Assembly: GCA_013398615.1 (NCBI GenBank)
Contig: VZSR01003806.1
Location: 18,867,380 to 18,931,379 of the forward strand
DNA length: 64,000 nt
Direction of reading: 5' to 3'
Source: Brachypodius melanocephalos
Taxonomy: Eukaryota > Chordata > Aves > Passeriformes > Pycnonotidae
Part shown: positions 22,979 through 34,145 of the stretch, piece by piece
Numbering within the stretch: the stretch's first letter is position 1
Layout of the letters: the number at the start of each line of letters is the position of its first letter
Position numbers and translations under genes: made by a program
The notes under the pieces: model-generated
The model's database searches: none
The model's input: the letters and a program-made list of their open reading frames with translations, nothing else
Told to the model about the DNA's origin: nothing

Positions 22979-23299
22979 ATTTTTCTGTGCTGGAGAATTG
23001 GAAAATGATCTCTGTGGGTGGAAATGGACTTACCCCCATCACACAGGCCTCCTGACACCGCCAACAGAATTTTAAATGAGGAGCTAGATAGTCTGTAGCT
23101 CTTTAATAGGGCTTTGCTGCCAAGGGGCCCAACATATTTGCCATAATGAGGCAAGGATAGGAGGAGAGAAGAGGGAAATTCCTCCATTCTTTATATTTCC
23201 ATAGTATTTTGTAATTAATTTGATGCTTTTACAGAAAATTAATTGGTTTTTGATAATGAAATAGAGAGAACTAACCAGACACTAGCAAATTAAAAAAAA

Positions 23300-23790
23300 T
23301 TAAAAAATCACAGCCTAATGGGCCCCCACATCAGACTGATAATGCTGTCTCCCTCAGGTGCTTAAGGGAAAAATAGCCCAAGAGGAGACATGGTGAAACT
23401 CCTTGTCAATTAAAGGGTTAATTTGCCTCCCTTCCCCACTCCCCTGCTCCCTCACAACTAAAGCTAAGCAGATTAATTAAAACTTAAAAGGATTCTGATT
23501 TAGTTACAAGTAAGAAAGTGAAGTGCTGCAGCCTCATGCCTATAATTCACCATTGCAGAGTAACACTTGGACAGGCCGAGCTGTAATTACCTCGTGATGG
23601 ACTGTGTTCCTTGCAATTCCTCACAAAACCTCCCTTTTAGGTTTTTCCCTGCCTTACCTCCTCTTGTCTCTCAATCCTCCCTGGCTGAAGGCATTTACGA
23701 GTGGTACATATTAATTGTTGGGGAGATGACAGCTGTGGGTCAAGCAGGGGCTGATGGATTGGCTCTGTAAATCCAACAGGTATCTTCCCC
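23300..23790. promoter_or_regulatory. Candidate conserved noncoding element
   Basis: Non-repetitive block containing GTCAATTAAAGGGTTAATTTG, GCAGATTAATTAAAAC, GCTGTAATTACCTCG and GTACATATTAATTGTTGG, with a GC-balanced core. A short plus-strand frame at 23567-23770 has no recognisable domain. Regulatory function is inferred from motif texture alone. Confidence 0.33.
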
Positions 23791-24095
23791 ACTTCATCTG
23801 TCATCTCCTGGTGAAACAGAAAGCCATTCTGGAATATTTCTGCTTAATATTTCATTTTTTTTCCTCAGTATATTACTAGAAGAAAAGCAGTAAGAGGATG
23901 AAAGAAAAGAGAATGACAGTCATGCCTATCTTCCCATTCCTCACAAAGTACTGTGAAGTACAGCAAGTTATTAATTTCCCAAACATAGCAGTTAAATTCA
24001 CGCATTATTTACTATAGGAAATAACCAATAATTTTCTGTTGTCAGATCTGTAAGCCACCAAGCCCACAGATTCTAAATACAATTCATCCTTTGTG

Positions 24096-24235
24096 GAATT
24101 CCACACAGGCCAGGCTGGATGGGGCGTGGAGCAACCCGGTCTAGTGGAAGGTGTCCTTGCCCGCGGCAAACGATTGGAATCTTCAAAGTCTCTTCCAACC
24201 CAAACCATCCTGAGATTGCAGGATTCTATGAGATC
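24096..24235 (+). mobile_element. CR1 LINE 3' end fragment (sense)
   Basis: AGGCCAGGCTGGATGGGGCG, GGAGCAACCCGGTCTAGTGG, AAGGTGTCCTTGCCCGCGG, CTCTTCCAACCCAAACCATCC and GGATTCTATGAG match the CR1 3' end with several CpG-site changes. Confidence 0.93.
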
Positions 24236-24369
24236 TGGTAAATATATTATGCAAATATTTGGATGTCTTTAAAAACATGAGAATTAAATACTTGCATGTT
24301 ATGAATTAGTTATTTGCATAGAAGTGATTTTCCACCTATGAAGATGTTGCACATCTACAGATCCTGGGA

Positions 24370-24580
24370 ATCCTTCCAAGGATGGTGACTCCACCATTCC
24401 CCTGGACAGCCTTTTCTAAAGCCTGGCTGCCCCTTCAGTGAGGGAGTTTTGCTAAATAGCCAATCTAAACCTCTCCTGGTACAACTTGAGGCATTTTCCT
24501 GTTGTCTTGTTACCTGAGAGAAGAGATTGACCCCGCATAGGGTTCCAGTCTCCTTTCAGGGAGTAGTGGGTGAAGACCTC
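24370..24580 (-). mobile_element. CR1 LINE ORF2-end fragment (antisense)
   Basis: TTCCAAGGATGGTGACTCCA, CCATTCCCCTGGACAGCC, CCAATCTAAACCTCTCCTGG, TACAACTTGAGGCATTTTCC and GAGAAGAGATTGACCCC are the reverse complement of the CR1 coding segment just upstream of the 3' UTR. The tail itself is absent, so this is an internal fragment. Confidence 0.9.
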
Positions 24581-24723
24581 TGTAAAATGAGCTGGGTAGA
24601 TCTGTCCAGTGGGATGCAATATGCTTCTGTTTTGAGAAGGTAGAAGTTTGATAGGGAGAAGATCTGTTGTAGATGCTGTTGAAGATCTCCATTTAAGAGA
24701 CCTTGAGTTAGCTTTATTTCATG

Positions 24724-24868
24724 CAGAATCACAGAACATCCTGGGCTGGAACGGACCCACAGGCATCATGGAGCCAAACTCCCAACCTTGCACAGGGCAC
24801 ATCAAGAATCTCACTGTCAGCCTGAGAGCACTGTCCAAATGCTTCTTGAATTCTGTCAGGTGTGTTTT
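24724..24868 (-). mobile_element. CR1 LINE 3' end fragment (antisense)
   Basis: CAGAATCACAGAACATCCTG, GGCTGGAACGGACCCACAGG, CAACCTTGCACAGGGCAC, CCTGAGAGCACTGTCCAAAT and CTTCTTGAATTCTGTCAGG match the same CR1 subfamily as 13898-13998, here retaining more upstream sequence. Three CR1 pieces within 800 bp mark this as an insertion cluster. Confidence 0.92.
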
Positions 24869-24937
24869 ACTTGAGTGGTGAAAACATTCACAGAGGATGT
24901 ACCAGCACTGTATTAAAACCACAAAAAGAAGGAAAGT

Positions 24938-24938
24938 C

Positions 24939-24976
<38 letters not shown>

Positions 24977-24988
24977 ATAAATAAATAT
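24938..24988. repeat. Tetranucleotide microsatellite (CTAA)n to (AAAT)n
   Basis: About ten uninterrupted CTAA/AACT units, passing into three AAAT units at the right end. Confidence 0.97.
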
Positions 24989-26340
24989 CAGGCCATCTGG
25001 GCTTCTGATGCCTTTTTGACTATCAAGGAGAATTAGGCATCTGTGTGTAAATCTCTCTAAGCACTCGGTTCAGATTACAGCGCCATTTGATACGCAGACT
25101 CACGAGCGATGGTCCAGAGGTGGTAACATCCCCCAGAAGTGCTGAGTTAGATCTGCCTGGCCCCTGCAGATGTTCAGGATACCTTTGGCTTCTCAAATTA
25201 CGCTTGGTGTATCCATGAGACACCTGAACTGAGCCTCCAGCGCTTGTCAGTGACCAAAAGACCTTTGTAAATCAACTCAGGCTGCATAATTCAAGTATGA
25301 AGGGATGGGCTGGAGCAGCAAATTCCCTCACTGACAGTTTAAGGTGGATTCAGAGGTTTTGACTTATGTCATGACTTTGATTTTCAATGATAAATGAAAA
25401 AGAAAAAGCTTTTCAACAAAAGTCTTTTTTTTAAGGATGCATCAGGAGACAACAGAACTAGAAAATACAGATTTTTCAAATCTCATGTCTGAGATTATGT
25501 GGAGATTGTCTATATGAGAACAGAGAGGTATAAACTCTCAGTATATTTTATTCTGCAGGTCTATAGATTTGCTTAATCAACCTTAATGCTTATTTACCAT
25601 ACATCAGTACTCATGGGTCCTTCTGGCGGTGGGTCCTTCTCAATTCCTTTTTTATCGACTACCAATCCAAAATTCACTGTTTATGAGACCAATCATTTAT
25701 TTTCCCTTTTTGATAGATTTGTAAAGTAGTTTTGTAGTTGAGTTTAATCTTTTTATCTTCAAACTTTTCTTCCTATAGAAATCTTACGTTTTCTAGATTT
25801 CTAGATCTTATGATTTCTAGATTTTTTTATAGTCATAGAGTTTACGCCACTGGAATATCAGAGGTTATATTTAGATCCCTAAACAATAGTAAAAAGGAAA
25901 ACAAACAAACAAACAAACAAAAAACTGGTACATATGTTCAGCTTTTATAGTTTAATTTCTGCCAGTTGCAAGGGAACCATTCCCACATTTCAAGTGGACT
26001 CTGCAAAGTATTTGTGAAAATGCATCTGGTTTGGTACTCTTATAAAAATTGAGAGCACTTTTTGTGGCAGTTTACAGGGCTGTGAACTTTGTCAGGGAAT
26101 GGCCCTGGTGTCAAGACAGTGGCTTTTGCCAATATCGTAAATGTTACTTAGATTTGATTGATTTATATGTTATTGATTTGTTTCCTGCCAGAGTTTAAGT
26201 AGTCATCAACAGCATCGAGGTGCAACTGCTTATAACTGGGCAGCTTTTGTTCAGTTCACACCAAAACAAAAGTAATTTTAATTATATTTTTAAACCATTG
26301 ATTTGTTTTAGGTCCTTGACAACTCAGGAATAGCCTTTTT
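24989..26340. other. Intergenic DNA with small simple repeats
   Basis: No gene seen. It includes a degenerate GATTTCTAGATTT-type duplication at about 25788-25826 and an AAAC array at about 25898-25923. Confidence 0.5.
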
Positions 26341-26400
26341 TTGTTGGGTTGTTTTTAGTTTTAGTTTTAGGTTTTGGTTTTGGTTTTGGTTTTGGTTTTG
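26341..26400. repeat. Hexanucleotide (GGTTTT)n running into a gap
   Basis: TTTTAG-type units pass into at least five GGTTTT units that run up to the first N. The array length is unknown because assembly stopped here. Confidence 0.95.
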
Positions 26401-26500
26401 NNNNNNNNNNNNNNNNNNNNNNNNNNNNNNNNNNNNNNNNNNNNNNNNNNNNNNNNNNNNNNNNNNNNNNNNNNNNNNNNNNNNNNNNNNNNNNNNNNNN
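26401..26500. other. Assembly gap (100 N)
   Basis: Exactly 100 unknown bases directly after the GGTTTT array, a placeholder of unknown true length. Confidence 0.98.
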
Positions 26501-26971
26501 TGATATGACACAGATCAAAGACTTCCCAACAGAACCAGCACTGGTGGCTGCAGTTTCAAGTTCTGACAGGAAAGATCTTCCCAAATTATCAGAAGCATGT
26601 GATGTGTTCCTCGTCATGTGGCCCCGTCTAGTGCTGCAGAAAGGATGAATCCACAGGGGTCTGTGCTACAACTGCAGCACCACACGAATCTATAGGATAT
26701 GTTTGTAATTAAAAACTATTTTCTCTGACTCTAGGGCTAATATTTTTAGACTAATTCTCAACTGGTTTGTGAAAGAAGATGTATTCAGTAAGACCACAGA
26801 CCGCAGAGACAGCTTTTTGGTCTCCAGCAATGGCCAGTTCCAACTGCTTTTTAGGAAGGAGCATAAAAAGGAAAAATATGCATTGATGTTCCCACATTTG
26901 AGCTTTCCAGCCTTCTGCAATCTGTGGCTATGCAATTTCCTGACCTGGGGGTTATTCCTTTGTCTCTTGTA
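26501..26971. other. Intergenic DNA, nothing recognised
   Basis: No gene assigned. A minus-strand frame at 26690-27076 runs in from the ancient CR1 on the right and has stretches resembling a decayed ORF2 C-terminus, so the CR1 may begin somewhat further left. Confidence 0.45.
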
Positions 26972-27372
26972 GTCTATGAAGGATTTTCCTTCCATGTTTG
27001 TATCTAATTGCTTTTTGAACCCGTGGAAACTTATGACATTCACAACATCCCAACATCCCGTGGCAATGAGTTTCATAGTTTAATTTTGTGCTGTGTGAAA
27101 AAGTACTTTCCTTTAATCATTTTGAGCCCACCTTCAGATAACTTTATTTGATACCTACTAGATTTTGTATTACAAGGAGTAGCAAGTAATTGTTCTTTCT
27201 TTGCTGTCTCCATGATTGTCATGATTTCATAGACTTCTGTCCCATCCTGAAACAATTAGTCTCTCCAGGCTGTATAGATTTATTTCAGTTTATCTCCCTT
27301 TACATGGAATCTGTTTCATACCTTTAAGCATCTTTGTTGTCCTTTCCTTTCTTTTACCAATTTTTCTATATT
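26972..27372 (-). mobile_element. Ancient amniote-type CR1 fragment (antisense)
   Basis: The plus strand matches the antisense of the old CR1 group well known from turtles and crocodilians and unlike the young avian copies here: TTTCATAGTTTAATTTTGTG, CTGTGTGAAAAAGTACTTTC, TGTCATGATTTCATAGACTT, ATGGAATCTGTTTCATACC and ATCTTTGTTGTCC. Divergence is high, consistent with insertion before or early in bird evolution. No functional frame survives. Confidence 0.8.
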
Positions 27373-29330
27373 TATATGGGTTGTACCGTGTACAGTTGTT
27401 TACACCTGTTAGAAGTGATAACATCATTTTTTTCATGCTAATGCAGGAGAATTTTACACTCATTTTTGACTACAAATATGTGAGACTGTGGCTAGTTTAG
27501 TTCTCCACAAACAGTAAATATTAAGCAGTTTCTACTTACAGAAAAAATCTATTCTGACTTGTGATGAATTCTGGGTTCCGTGTTTTTATAAAAATGAGAA
27601 ATATTTATTTAATATTTGTTTTGATTATTCCATCTGATGTTCCTCAATCTGGTGGCGAGAAAACAATATGTTCTGCTAATGACTATGTTTTTAAAGTCTG
27701 ATGAATTTTCTTCTGTGAGAGAAGGACACAGCTCTTTCAAACACAGCAGCTGAATAGATCTATATGCCCTAAGGCAGAATGTTGTCAGGATAATGACACA
27801 GCTAATGTAATTAATTAACCCTTTTGAAGTCTTAATGTTTCAAAATTCCAGGTAATGGTATTTAGGTAGCCATTTTATTTTGTTTTATCTTATTTTATTT
27901 AGACTTATGTAAGATAGTCATTTGACACCTAAGCAAAAAAGCCCTCCCCCAAAAGGAAGAAGAAAGAAAGAAAAATAAAATATGGTCACTCTGAATGAAA
28001 AAAAAAAAAAAATTACCAAACCAGGATACATTAAGGAAGCAGAAAATAGTTGAGCTATATAATTTTTAAAATTGCATTTGCCACATTGTATGCTAACCAT
28101 AGAAATATCTCCAACACCAGTGTTTTATGCTGTAAAAAAAAAAAAAAAATAAAATTGTTTCATTGGATATGAAGCTTGAAACACAGGTTCAAAACCTCAA
28201 AGTGCTATGGATTGCAAATCACAATGTGACCTTGGCTGCAACATTTAATTGTGATGTGCTTCACTCCATGATCTTTAAAAAAAAGGGGACAATATCATTT
28301 CCTTATCCCTGATTTTTATCTGGCTCATTTATTCACATTGCAAATAGGGCAGGGTCTGGTCCCCCTTTTTTTTTTTTTTAATTGTAGGGACAGCCCTTCG
28401 TGCAGGGAAGTTCTGAACTTGATACAAACCTTTTGTTACTGAGCCCTGCAGATGAGATGGCACCCAGTGTTGATAAATATGCCTGGGCAACTAAGTAATT
28501 TGAAGTTGCATTTTAATTCTGTTCAAGTAAGATGAGCGAAATCCTGGCTTGATTTATATCAGTGAAAATCTGGAATAATTCTGTTGAGCTCTCGGGGGTC
28601 TTTCTCATTTACATCGAGGTGACAAAAACTTGCATTAATTGCTTTTATTTTTATCTTGGAACAGAAATTAAAGCATGTCTGTTACTTTTAGATTATATTT
28701 GGTGTATTTTTTAACCCATGGAAAAGCAGTTTTAGGCTGCCACTGAAGACGTCCTTCTGCATCAAACAATCCAGTGAATTTAGAGTCACTGTATAAATGA
28801 AAACTCTTTTTGAGAACTGCTTCTCTTTTTCTGTGCATTTTTCTGTTCTTTTAACAAGTAATTCAGTTTGGACACCACATATGTTTAAACTTGTGATTAT
28901 CCAGGCCCTGAACATTACAAAATCTCTCTGAAGTCTCCTGCTATGCTCAAAGCTTTCCCATTTCTGTAATAATGCCTTTGTAAGTGCAGCAGCAGAACTG
29001 GCAGCACAGCTGGGAAAGATACATGCTTTAGCTCCCCTTTAATTTTACAGTTTTGAAATGATGTCTGCTTCATCAGAACAGCTTAATTAAAATACCAAAA
29101 ATCTCAAATTTATTATGATAATGTTAAGGTGTAGGATTAGAACATTTTTTTTTCTGTATAAAATTAAGAGAAAGTCAGACAAGACACTGAATAATAAAGA
29201 TCAGTCAAGTTATTGGTTTTCAGTTACTCAGAATTGATATTTTGATTTAAATTTATTTTATTTAAAAAAAAAGTTTTTAAAATTTTTTTTTTTTAAAAAT
29301 CAGGATGTTGGGATAAACAGTTATAGAGTT
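27373..29330. other. AT-rich unique DNA with A and T runs
   Basis: No gene supported. A runs occur near 27998-28011, 28133-28149 and 29255-29300, and a T run near 28366-28379. The segment 28480-28660 (CATTAATTGCTTTTATT, CATTTACATCGAGGTGAC) is complex and could be regulatory. Confidence 0.45.
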
Positions 29331-29500
29331 GTAGAATCACAGAATCCTAGAAAGATTTGGGTTGGAAAGGACCTTACAGCTCATCCAGTTCCAGCCCCTC
29401 TCATGGGCAGGGACACCTTCCACTATCCCAGGTTGCTCCAAGCCCCATCCAACCTGGCCTTGGACACTTCCAGGGTCTGGGCAGCCACGGCTTCTTGCAG
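29331..29500 (-). mobile_element. CR1 LINE 3' end fragment (antisense)
   Basis: GTAGAATCACAGAATCCTAG, GATTTGGGTTGGAAAGGACC, TTCCACTATCCCAGGTTGC, CCAACCTGGCCTTGGACAC and GCCACGGCTTCTTGCAG match the reverse complement of the CR1 3' end over about 170 bp. The right edge is approximate. Confidence 0.93.
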
Positions 29501-30128
29501 TATTTTCCAGAGTTATTTGTAGTTCCAAGGGTCCAGGTGGGCTCTGGAACCTTTCAAGACGGAGATGGTGCCAACACGGGCTCAGACACAACAACAGCAT
29601 TGATGTTCCCTGGAGCCAGCGCTGCAATGCTCTCAGGGAATGACAAAATGGAATGGAATTCTTGTGGCACTGGCCAGGAGTACCCTCCTTGCCTCTCAGC
29701 AGCCCCACCTTGACTCCAGACTCTTCTTGATGCTGGACAATGAATTGGACTCCAGCCTGTTTTACCTGTCCATCCCTTTCATGCAAGTTCTAAGTGTTTG
29801 TGCCAATGGAAGCAAGGCAGTTGTTGTAAGGGAACCATTCTGCAATTTGCACATCCAGCTCTTTCCTTTCCCAGTTTTCATCCCTGGTGGTATTTGGGCC
29901 TGTTGCTCTCTCCTCTTCAGGAACATTTGATCTACTGTGGAGGTTGTATGTGTGGTGGTACAACAATACTGCATACAGTTTTTTTAAATTGTGCATATTT
30001 GTTCTCCATCATGGTAAAATCTATATCCTAACAAAAAACATCAATCCCTGCCTTTGTCAGCCCTTGCAAAGAGTAACCCAGAGCAGTGGGAAGTGCAGTG
30101 TTGTAAAAGGTTGCCCATGGTTCCAGGA
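29501..30128. other. GC-richer unique segment of unknown origin
   Basis: 29500-29960 is noticeably richer in G+C than its surroundings, and open frames overlap on both strands (for example minus 29337-29786, which runs on into the CR1). I recognise no domain or repeat family. It could be an unidentified repeat or decayed coding sequence. Confidence 0.4.
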
Positions 30129-30162
30129 ATCATATCATATCATATCATATCATATCATATCA
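30129..30162. repeat. Pentanucleotide microsatellite (CATAT)n
   Basis: Six to seven perfect CATAT units. No CR1 sequence is recognisable beside it. Confidence 0.97.
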
Positions 30163-31029
30163 GCTGTTTTTTAAGCTATATTAAGGGAAAGGCTGACATA
30201 ACAGCCAGGTACACCAGTTTTACACCAGCTGAGAGATTCTCTGTGCCAAGGCAGCACAAAGATCCACTGCTTTGGCTTATGCTTGGAGCATCTTGGAAAG
30301 AATCCTATTTACATGCTTTTTTTTTTTCTTCCCTGGAAATGAGCATTCCTGTGAGTGTGTGTTCAGTAGTATGCACATGCTCTAGTAGTCCAGAATGCTG
30401 GTACTAATATATTTTTCGATCCTGGTGGCAATATCAGAGCATTAACAGAGGCTTTTTAATTATGGGCTTTTAAACAGCTATACTTAGAGAAAAAAAAAAA
30501 AAAAAAAAAGAAAAAAAAGAAGGAAAAAAAAAAAAGAGATATGCAATATAATCTTGCCCAAATGTTATTTCAATGCCAATAAAAACCAGTGAATAGACTG
30601 AAGACTTTAGTAAATAAAACCCTGTAATTTCACTTCAGGGATTGCAACTGTTGGCCAGGCTCAGGGTTTTCACTGAAAATGAGATTGGTGGTTTATTTTA
30701 GCCTGAGTAGATAATTCACATTGAAAAATAGTTTCATAATTATTCTCATTAGTCACCTAGGACAGACCAAAATATAACAGATTTAAGCTTTGTCAGGGAA
30801 ATTTAGGTTAAATTTTAGTAGTTGAAAGAAAAGAAATGTCAAAGGAAAGGAAAGAATGCATCAATTCAAGGAAAAATCGAAGTAGCAATAAGAAGACATA
30901 CTGTGAAATGCTAAAGGATGAGAAATGACAACCTTACCAGGGAGGTGTCTTGATTAGATAAAGTGTTCCTTAGGTCCACTGAAGGTAATAGAGCATTTTA
31001 AAAATATTTACATATTTTTAATTTACGCA
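30163..31029. other. Intergenic DNA with an interrupted A tract
   Basis: An A-rich run with single G interruptions lies at about 30489-30537. Nothing else is recognised. Confidence 0.5.
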
Positions 31030-31495
31030 TTATTTGGACACATGAACGTCCAAAGAAGGGCAATGAAAGTGGTGAAATGATTGGAGCACAAATCTGAGGA
31101 GGAGCAGCTGAGGGAGCTGGGAAAGGGGCTCAGCCTGGGGAAAAGGAGGCTTGGGGTGACCTTCTGGCTCTGCACAACTCCCTGACAGGAGGGGACAGGT
31201 GGGGTTCAGGCTCTGCTCCCAGGGAACAAGAAAAAGGAAGAGAGTAAACGGCCTCAAGTTGCACAAGGAGGGACATAGATTGAATATTTTTTTTTTTTTC
31301 ATTCAAAGGTCTGTCAGGAATTGGAACAAGCTGCCCAAGGAAATGGTGGAATTGCCATCCTTGGAAGTGTTCAAAAGTGTGGATGTGGCACTTGAGGACA
31401 TGGTTTAGTGGTGGCTTTTTGCAGTGCTTGGTTAATGCTTGGACTAAGATCTTAGAGGTCTTTTCCAACATAACAGTTACATGATTCTGTTCATT
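31030..31495 (+). mobile_element. CR1 LINE 3' end (sense, about 465 bp)
   Basis: GTCCAAAGAAGGGCAATGAA, GAGGAGCAGCTGAGGGAGCT, AAAAGGAGGCTTGGGGTGAC and ACGGCCTCAAGTTGCACAAG cover the C-terminal ORF2 region. The 3' part has CTGCCCAAGGAAATGGTGG, GATGTGGCACTTGAGGACAT, CTTAGAGGTCTTTTCCAACA and a decayed tail. The frame 31199-31408 is the ORF2 C-terminus (NWNKLPKEM), with a T-run expansion at about 31287-31299 inserting phenylalanines. Confidence 0.95.
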
Positions 31496-32105
31496 TTCTT
31501 ATTATTTATATACAGCCCAAGAAACAAATTCTGTTTTGGTATTTAGTCATCAAATTGGAGCTCAGAGGGAGAAATACATTCTAGATTGGGTGTTTATCAG
31601 CATCCCTTTTCCAGGAGCTCTTGACATATCTTTATTATATTAGAGTTTATCATTCAGTCTTATGGGTTATATTATGGATTTTGGGGTTTCTTTTCTCTGT
31701 GAAGAGTGGAAGCCTCATTTAAAACTGGACATGTTAATATTGGACAATAAATTTGCCTCCTGAAACAGGAGCATTTTGATTCAACCATCCTGCTCCACAC
31801 AGAGACCTCCATGTAACACTGGAAGATGTTTTCTCCCTGGAGTCAGTCATGGCAATTTTGAACATTGTGTCTTTGAGTCTCTATTTAGAATTGAGATGCC
31901 TTTTCTCCCAAAGATTTCAGAGCTTTGGGATAATGCATAACAAGATAATTATGTTAGCAGAAGTTAAGAAGCAGTAGTGGAAGCTGTAAAACACTGTAGA
32001 GTATTCGGTGTATTCCAGGCACCAAGAACCTGTGGATTTGAGAAACATCACCTAACCTCCACCCATCATAAAATAAAGAAGACAGAAAATGGTTTTGAAA
32101 ATAGG
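31496..32105. other. Intergenic DNA, nothing recognised
   Basis: No gene or repeat assigned. Confidence 0.5.
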
Positions 32106-32250
32106 TCCATCTCTGGGAACACTCAAGGTAAGGTTGGATAAAGCTCTGAGAAACCAGGTCTAGTTAAAGATGTCTCTGCTCATTGAAGTGGGGGGATGGA
32201 CTGAATTACTTTACAGGTCTCTTCCAACTCAAACTATACCGAGACAAAAT
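32106..32250 (+). mobile_element. CR1 LINE 3' end fragment (sense)
   Basis: CATCTCTGGGAACACTCAAGG, AAGGTTGGATAAAGCTCTGA, CCAGGTCTAGTTAAAGATGT, ATGGACTGAATTACTTTACA and CTCTTCCAACTCAAACTATA match the CR1 terminus of an older avian subfamily. Confidence 0.9.
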
Positions 32251-32253
32251 ATT

Positions 32254-32297
32254 ATTGTTGTTATTATTATTATTGTTATTATTAATAATAATTATCT
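32254..32297. repeat. Trinucleotide microsatellite (ATT)n with GTT variants
   Basis: ATT/TTG/TTA units start immediately downstream of the CR1 3' end, where the CR1 tail would be expected. The array may therefore have replaced or grown from that tail. Confidence 0.93.
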
Positions 32298-33929
32298 TAT
32301 ATTGAAATTACTACAATGATAAGAAAGCTTTCAAGACTGTCTGTACCATGTAATCAAGCAATTAAACCCTTGACCCATCTCATTGAACTGTTCTTTTCTA
32401 GAAATAATTTTCCTTCACTAAGTTATCTGTCAAGACAGGCTCTGATGGTCAGCAAGCAGAGACTAGATCCCAGGGAGAACAATTCATCCCATCACAGAAT
32501 TGATGCTTTCTTTAATTAGATTTTATTTATTTATTGATATTTCATATCTGTCTCCTTTCAACTGCAGCAGGAGCATAGCTGACTACTTCAGACTGAATGC
32601 CTAATTTTAGTATTGGAAAAGTTAGATATGATGACCTTTGCCTAGACTGGAAATACAAAATGAATTCTTTTATAAGGACCTAAAATTGCTGGAACTGTAC
32701 AGAATCAACCAGCAGTGATTGATGACTCCTCTTGGACTTATATGAATGTGTCATAGGAAAAATATTTTATTTACATCTGAGAACTTGACCTTTCTGAATT
32801 GCAGCTTTAATTTAGAGGGAAATAGAACAAGGAGAGAACTCTGAATAACACGAGTGAAGTACCTATAGGTCTGTGCTGGGAGCCTTGGAATTGATGTTTG
32901 GTGCCTAAGAGCTGAATGAAAATATCTACTGAGAGTGATGGCACTGAGAAGACGTAAAAGTAGTGTGGAAAGGTTAGAACTAGACTTTATATTGTCCATA
33001 GTAACTAAATTGGGAATTACTTCTGAATCTTTTGGTCTAATAACGAAATCAATTTTTATCCTTTGCAATCTAGAAAATTTTCCCAGAGCAGCAGAAGGTT
33101 ACAGGAGTCCACCAAAGGCTACAGACAAGAGATTCTGAATGCTGCGAGGCTGAGAGTGTATTGGATATATCCCAAATTCACTGAGGATAAGTGTAGTGCA
33201 ATTTACAGAGGGGTGGCACATTGGTCAGCTCTAAAATCCCCATGAGATTTGGATACAGCTTTACTGGGCAGTTTCTAGTATTCATTAGCTTGTCTTTAGT
33301 CTATGTGTAAACAATAAAAATCTTTGAAGAGTAGATTTTTTTCCTGACAGGTCCCCATAAACTTCCAGATATAACTGGTAGAAAGTGCAAAAAAGGCTGG
33401 AGTAAACATTAGGATCTTTCTGTTGAGTTCTGTGCTCTTTGCATTTGACTTCCATAATTACAGCTGCTCTTGGGGCACTTGAAATACTTTTATTAGACAT
33501 CAGGAAATAAAATGTGTGTTTAGCACTGTGCAAGTCTTTTGGTGCAGGCCATTACAATTGAAATTTCAAAGCAATTCACTTCTGTTTATTAATTTATACC
33601 AATCTATAACTCAAAAAAGCAAGAGCTTGACATGCTGTGTTCATTCTGTCTATTAAAAGTCTACATGCACCGTCTTCAGGATATTTCATTAATCTGCCTC
33701 TTTAATAATATTATAAATACACATATACAGATTTTCAAGGTACTTATGTAAGTATATTGCTTGTAACCCATCAGTAACCAAAATCTGAAATGGACCTCAG
33801 AACAAGTTTTAATGCCCAAATGGAAATAGCTGAGGGTACAGCTGGCTGAGTAAATGAAGCACTGTTGGAAGTGGACACAGGCACTAAACTGTGGCTGTTC
33901 ATACTGTTCTATATCCAGAACAGTTTTCA
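32298..33929. other. AT-rich unique DNA
   Basis: No gene or known repeat supported. Open frames around 32751-33245 on both strands lack domains. Confidence 0.45.
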
Positions 33930-34145
33930 GAGTGGTTTTGTTCCAGGCCAACTAGTGTTGCCCCAGATGATATCACTGGATATCTGGGGTCTTGGTGTGG
34001 GCCAGGGACAATTCCTTTTGGGCAGTTTGGATTCATTCATGTTTTGAAGTCTGAGGCAATTCACTATTACACAGAGCAGTCTGAGCCTCCTGCCCTGAGG
34101 ACCAGAGAACAGGTCCTGCACCACTCATTTTACTAATAAACACCT
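33930..34145 (+). repeat. Unidentified dispersed repeat, copy 1 (possibly LTR-derived)
   Basis: Resembles 57525-57760 in the same orientation. Shared features in order are CTAGTGTTGCCC (CTAGTATTGCCC in copy 2), GATGATATC, TCTGGG...CTTGG...CCAG and GACAATT/GACCATT, then a distal CTGCACC/CAGCACT segment followed by TACTAATAAAC (ACATTAATAC in copy 2). The AATAAA near the 3' end could be a polyadenylation signal, as in long terminal repeats, but I cannot name the family and no paired LTR or primer-binding site is visible. Confidence 0.5.

Noticed and set aside
33930..34145. Firm call as a named endogenous retrovirus LTR
   Set aside because: No paired LTR, TG...CA ends, primer-binding site or internal genes are visible; only a possible AATAAA and a second related copy support it, so it is left as an unidentified repeat.
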